A stretch of DNA of 60,000 nucleotides from Cryptomeria japonica (lineage: Eukaryota > Streptophyta > Pinopsida > Cupressales > Cupressaceae). The translations under genes were made by a program, and so were the position numbers. Where the stretch lies: positions 255,613,533 to 255,673,532 of the forward strand of contig NC_081410.1 in the NCBI RefSeq assembly GCF_030272615.1, in the 5' to 3' direction. The notes beneath the pieces were generated by a model. That model worked only from the letters and a program-made list of their open reading frames with translations. It made no database searches and was not told where the DNA came from. This document shows positions 57,461 through 60,000 of this stretch, piece after piece. How positions within the stretch are numbered: position 1 is the stretch's first letter; every line of letters starts with the position of its first letter.

Positions 57461-57795
57461 GCACAACTTGCAGATAAATGTAATCCCTTTCAGCACTTGC
57501 TACATAAAACATCAAATTCAAATGGGATGATAACTGTCAATAGGCTTTCTAGATACTCAAAGATTATCTTCTGAATCCGCCAGTTTTGATGCCACCAGTT
57601 CTAGATCAGCCTTTATTACTATACATATTAGCTACTTCAACAGCAATGGGGGCACTCTTAGCACAACAGGTTGCTGAGGGTAAAGAAAAGGCAGTATACT
57701 ACATCAGTCGCACATTGGTGGGATATGAGCTAAATTACACACCAATTGAGCGTGCATGTCTCGCTGTGGTCTTTGCTTCACAAAAATTATGACAT
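57461..57795 (+). pseudogene. RT-connected RNase H of the inner element
   Basis: One base seems missing in an A run at about 57506-57509, shifting the frame; TAG codons follow at 57541-57543 and 57550-57552. From 57586 the frame is open through LLLYILATSTAMGALLAQ and YYISRTLVGYELNYTPIERA, the standard gypsy RNase H. A TGA at 57790-57792 interrupts LAVVFASQKL|HYML. Confidence 0.75.
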
Positions 57796-58440
57796 TACAT
57801 GCTGACTCATAAGACTAAGTTGGTTGCAAGGATTGATCCATTGAAGTACCTTCTCAATAAAGCAACGCTTACTGGGCGACTAGCCAAATGGGTAATGATC
57901 CTGAGTGAATTTGACATCGAGTATGTGGACAGAAAAGCAATAAAAGAACAAGCCATCACAGATCAGTTAGTAGATGCCCCCATGATAGATGATGTTCCTC
58001 TAATTTCAGAATTTCCAGATGAATCCATTTTAACAGTGTCACATGCAAAGCCATGGCAACTATACTTTGACGGCTCATACACACAGCATGGGGCAGGAGC
58101 TGGCATCCTCTTCAAAACTCCTCAAGGGGATTCTATACCAAAATCATATCGATTATCATTTCCCTCCACTAATAATATAGCAGAATATGAGGCATTAACA
58201 ACTGGATTACGAATTGCAGTTTAGTGGAAGATCTGGGAACTTCGTGTTTTTGGGGACTCTCAACTTGTAATTTGTCAAGAAACTGATGATTACCAAACAA
58301 ATGATGAGAAATTAATGCCTTACAAAAGAATGGTGGATGACCTAAAACAACATTTCACAAAGATAGACTTTGAGTAGATACCAAGAGAGCAGAATCGAGC
58401 TGCAGATGCCATGGCTACAATTGCTTCCCTGATCGATCTA
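57796..58440 (+). pseudogene. Second (archaeal-type) RNase H of the inner element
   Basis: After the tether comes a second RNase H: WQLYFDGSYTQHGAGAGI with Asp at 58069-58071, IAEYEALTTGL with Glu at 58183-58185, VFGDSQLVI with Asp at 58255-58257, and NRAADAMAT with Asp at 58405-58407. All four acidic residues are present. Dual RNase H is the hallmark of the Tat/Ogre branch of plant Ty3/gypsy elements. TAGs at 58222-58224 and 58375-58377 break the frame. Confidence 0.75.
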
Positions 58441-59802
58441 CCTCTGAATGAGACCTGCTATGAGTTCTTGGTGGATAACCTTTTGGTTCCTTCATATGGA
58501 ATCACTCCTACTGAGATAATATGTGTCGTCGGTCCTGAGTCCCAGTTATATGGTTCCATCTTCACATACCTTCGTGATAATACCTTTCATCCTGACCTAT
58601 CCGATAACCAATGTCGCACTTTCATTCGCAAATCTTCTCAATACGTCATTTTAGCCGATGTCTTATACCATCGAGGTCTAGATGGCACTCTTCTTAGATG
58701 TTTGGAAAGCGACGAAGCTCAGATTGCATTACATGAAGTACATGAAGGGATATGTGGTCCGCATTCTAGTGGTCCTACCTTAGCCAAGAAACTTATCAGG
58801 ACTAGATATTACTGGCCCAATATGGAAAAAGATTCATATCAGTTTTTCAAGAAATGTAAGCAGTGCCAACTTCATAGAGACCTCATTCATGCGCCAACAC
58901 AGGAACTTCAACCAATTGCGACTCCTTGGCCCTTTTGTCAGTGGGGACTCGATCTCATAGGCAAGATTCACCCTCCTTCTTCCAACGGTCATAAATTCAT
59001 TATCACTGCCACAGAGTATTTCACAAAATGGATCGAAGCAGTGCCTCTCATGCAAGTCACTAGAAAATAAATTGCTACATTCATTCTCAACTATATCATT
59101 TGTCGATACGAGATTCCTGTTTCCATTATCACCGATAACGGGCGTCCCTTCAAAAATTAGGATGTTCATGAACTCTGTGATCACTTCCATATTTCCCATC
59201 GTTTCTCCACACCATATTACCCCCAAGGTAATGGTTAAGCTAAGGCGTCTAATAAAAAAATCCTTAAAATCTTAAAAAAGACAGTCGACGACGCTGGCCA
59301 TAATTGGCATATCCAACTTAATCCCACACTTTGGGCCTATCGCACAAGTGTCCGCACACCTACAGGAGCTACACCCTATTCACTTATCTACGGCGCTGAA
59401 GCTATCTTGCCTATTGAGGTCGAGCTACCCTCTTTATGAGTCTCTTTGCAAAACATTATCAGTGATGAAGACTATAGGGTCTCTCGCTTACAAGAACTTG
59501 AACTATTGGATGAACAAAGACAAACTACTTTTAATCATCTCAAGGCTTATCAACAACGAATGAGTCACAATTACAATCACAAAGTCAAGCCTCACACATT
59601 TGAGGTAGGTGATTTGGTTCTCAGAGAAAACCCCAAAAATCAGCAAGACAAAGAGAAGAAGGGCAAGTTCGAACCAAACTGGCTTGGTACTTACATCATT
59701 ACAACAACATATGGATCTGGGGCATATCAGCTCTCAACCACAGAGGGTGAACATTTAGAGGATCCTATCAATAGCATGCACCTTCGCAGGTTTTACACAT
59801 AG
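58411..59802 (+). pseudogene. Integrase of the inner element
   Basis: The zinc-binding N-terminus (HEVHEGICGPH ... CKQCQLH, about 58729-58875) is intact. The catalytic core has Asp at 58951-58953 (WGLDLIGKI) and at 59134-59136 (IITDNGRPF). The expected Glu, 35 residues further on, is Lys (AAG, 59242-59244). Stops lie at 59068, 59158, 59236 and 59437. The C-terminus (FEVGDLVLRENPKN, KFEPNWLGTYII ... MHLRRFYT) lacks a chromodomain and ends at TAG 59800-59802. An active enzyme inserts the element DNA; this copy has lost a catalytic residue. Confidence 0.8.
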
Positions 59803-60000
59803 CTCTTCAGAGTATCCTAATTCAAAATACAAAAAAAAATCACAAAACATAAAAATACTTACTTGCTGAAAACCTGGCAAACGCCTTGTGACAACAAAAA
59901 TAAAAAATAAAAATAAAAATAAAAATAAAATAAAATTGAAAAAATAGAAAAATATTTTGTCCAACGATGAAAACCACTTCGGTGGCGCCTTGGGCAAGTA
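59803..60000 (+). mobile_element. Downstream interior of the inner element
   Basis: Non-coding sequence after the integrase, with an (AAAAT)n-type run at about 59896-59937. The second LTR and the resumption of the outer element should lie beyond the window. Confidence 0.5.

Noticed and set aside
59072-59275. Plus-strand ORF inside the integrase
   Set aside because: Wrong frame; the integrase motifs, with D-D-35 spacing, are in the other frame.

Overview
The window reads as nuclear DNA of a seed plant with a large, repeat-choked genome; a gymnosperm (conifer type) is the best guess. The grounds are: one recognisable single-copy gene fragment in 60 kb, a plant-type VDAC first exon followed by a very long intron; plant Ty3/gypsy elements with two RNase H domains and very long leaders; nested and decayed retroelements; and no bacterial gene organisation. 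The species cannot be fixed from the sequence alone.

Layout. 1-5.3 kb: AT-rich non-coding DNA with a three-copy tandem repeat (2.9-4.3 kb) and a tRNA-derived SINE-like stretch (about 4.7 kb). 5.3-6.6 kb: decayed pyrimidine-rich coding relic. 6.6-7.3 kb: LTR-like segment. 7.36-10.49 kb, minus strand: a roughly 1,040-codon reading frame broken only by two in-frame TAG codons; its N-terminal half is an unrecognised helical domain and its C-terminal half is coiled-coil-like. 13.4-16 kb: a second pyrimidine-rich relic ending in a polypurine tract and a probable LTR. 17.6-19.2 kb: a foldback and a 440-bp tandem duplication. 20.9-26.8 kb: retroelement-derived territory with two different LTR-like promoters and, between them, a 2.75-kb array of 17 copies of a 43-bp palindrome, most often 176 bp apart. 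31.3-31.8 kb, minus strand: TATA box, 5'UTR exon and first coding exon of a mitochondrial porin (VDAC). 33.2-35.5 kb: telomere-like palindromes, a GT run, a cluster of seven GC-rich palindromes and an AT microsatellite. 37.7-39.55 kb: 3' part of a LINE with poly(A). 39.6-42.2 kb: purine-rich non-coding DNA.

42.2 kb to the end: two nested Ty3/gypsy elements of the same broad lineage. The outer one (LTR 42203-43153, primer-binding site, leader, gag, protease, G-patch) is cut at 49226 by the inner one (LTR from 49227, primer-binding site, leader, gag, protease, G-patch, reverse transcriptase, RNase H, second RNase H, integrase, ending at 59802). Both are dead. Their breaks are overwhelmingly nonsense codons that single C-to-T changes at CAA, CAG or CGA would explain, with few indels, as expected of long-term cytosine methylation and deamination.

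The recurring theme is palindromes arranged in arrays inside non-coding parts of retroelement-derived DNA: the 43-bp family at 22-24.8 kb, the CCACTGTGT family at 34.6-34.9 kb, five AT hairpins in the LTR at 49.25-49.49 kb, and head-to-head telobox palindromes beside LTR-like promoters. No complete cellular gene is present.
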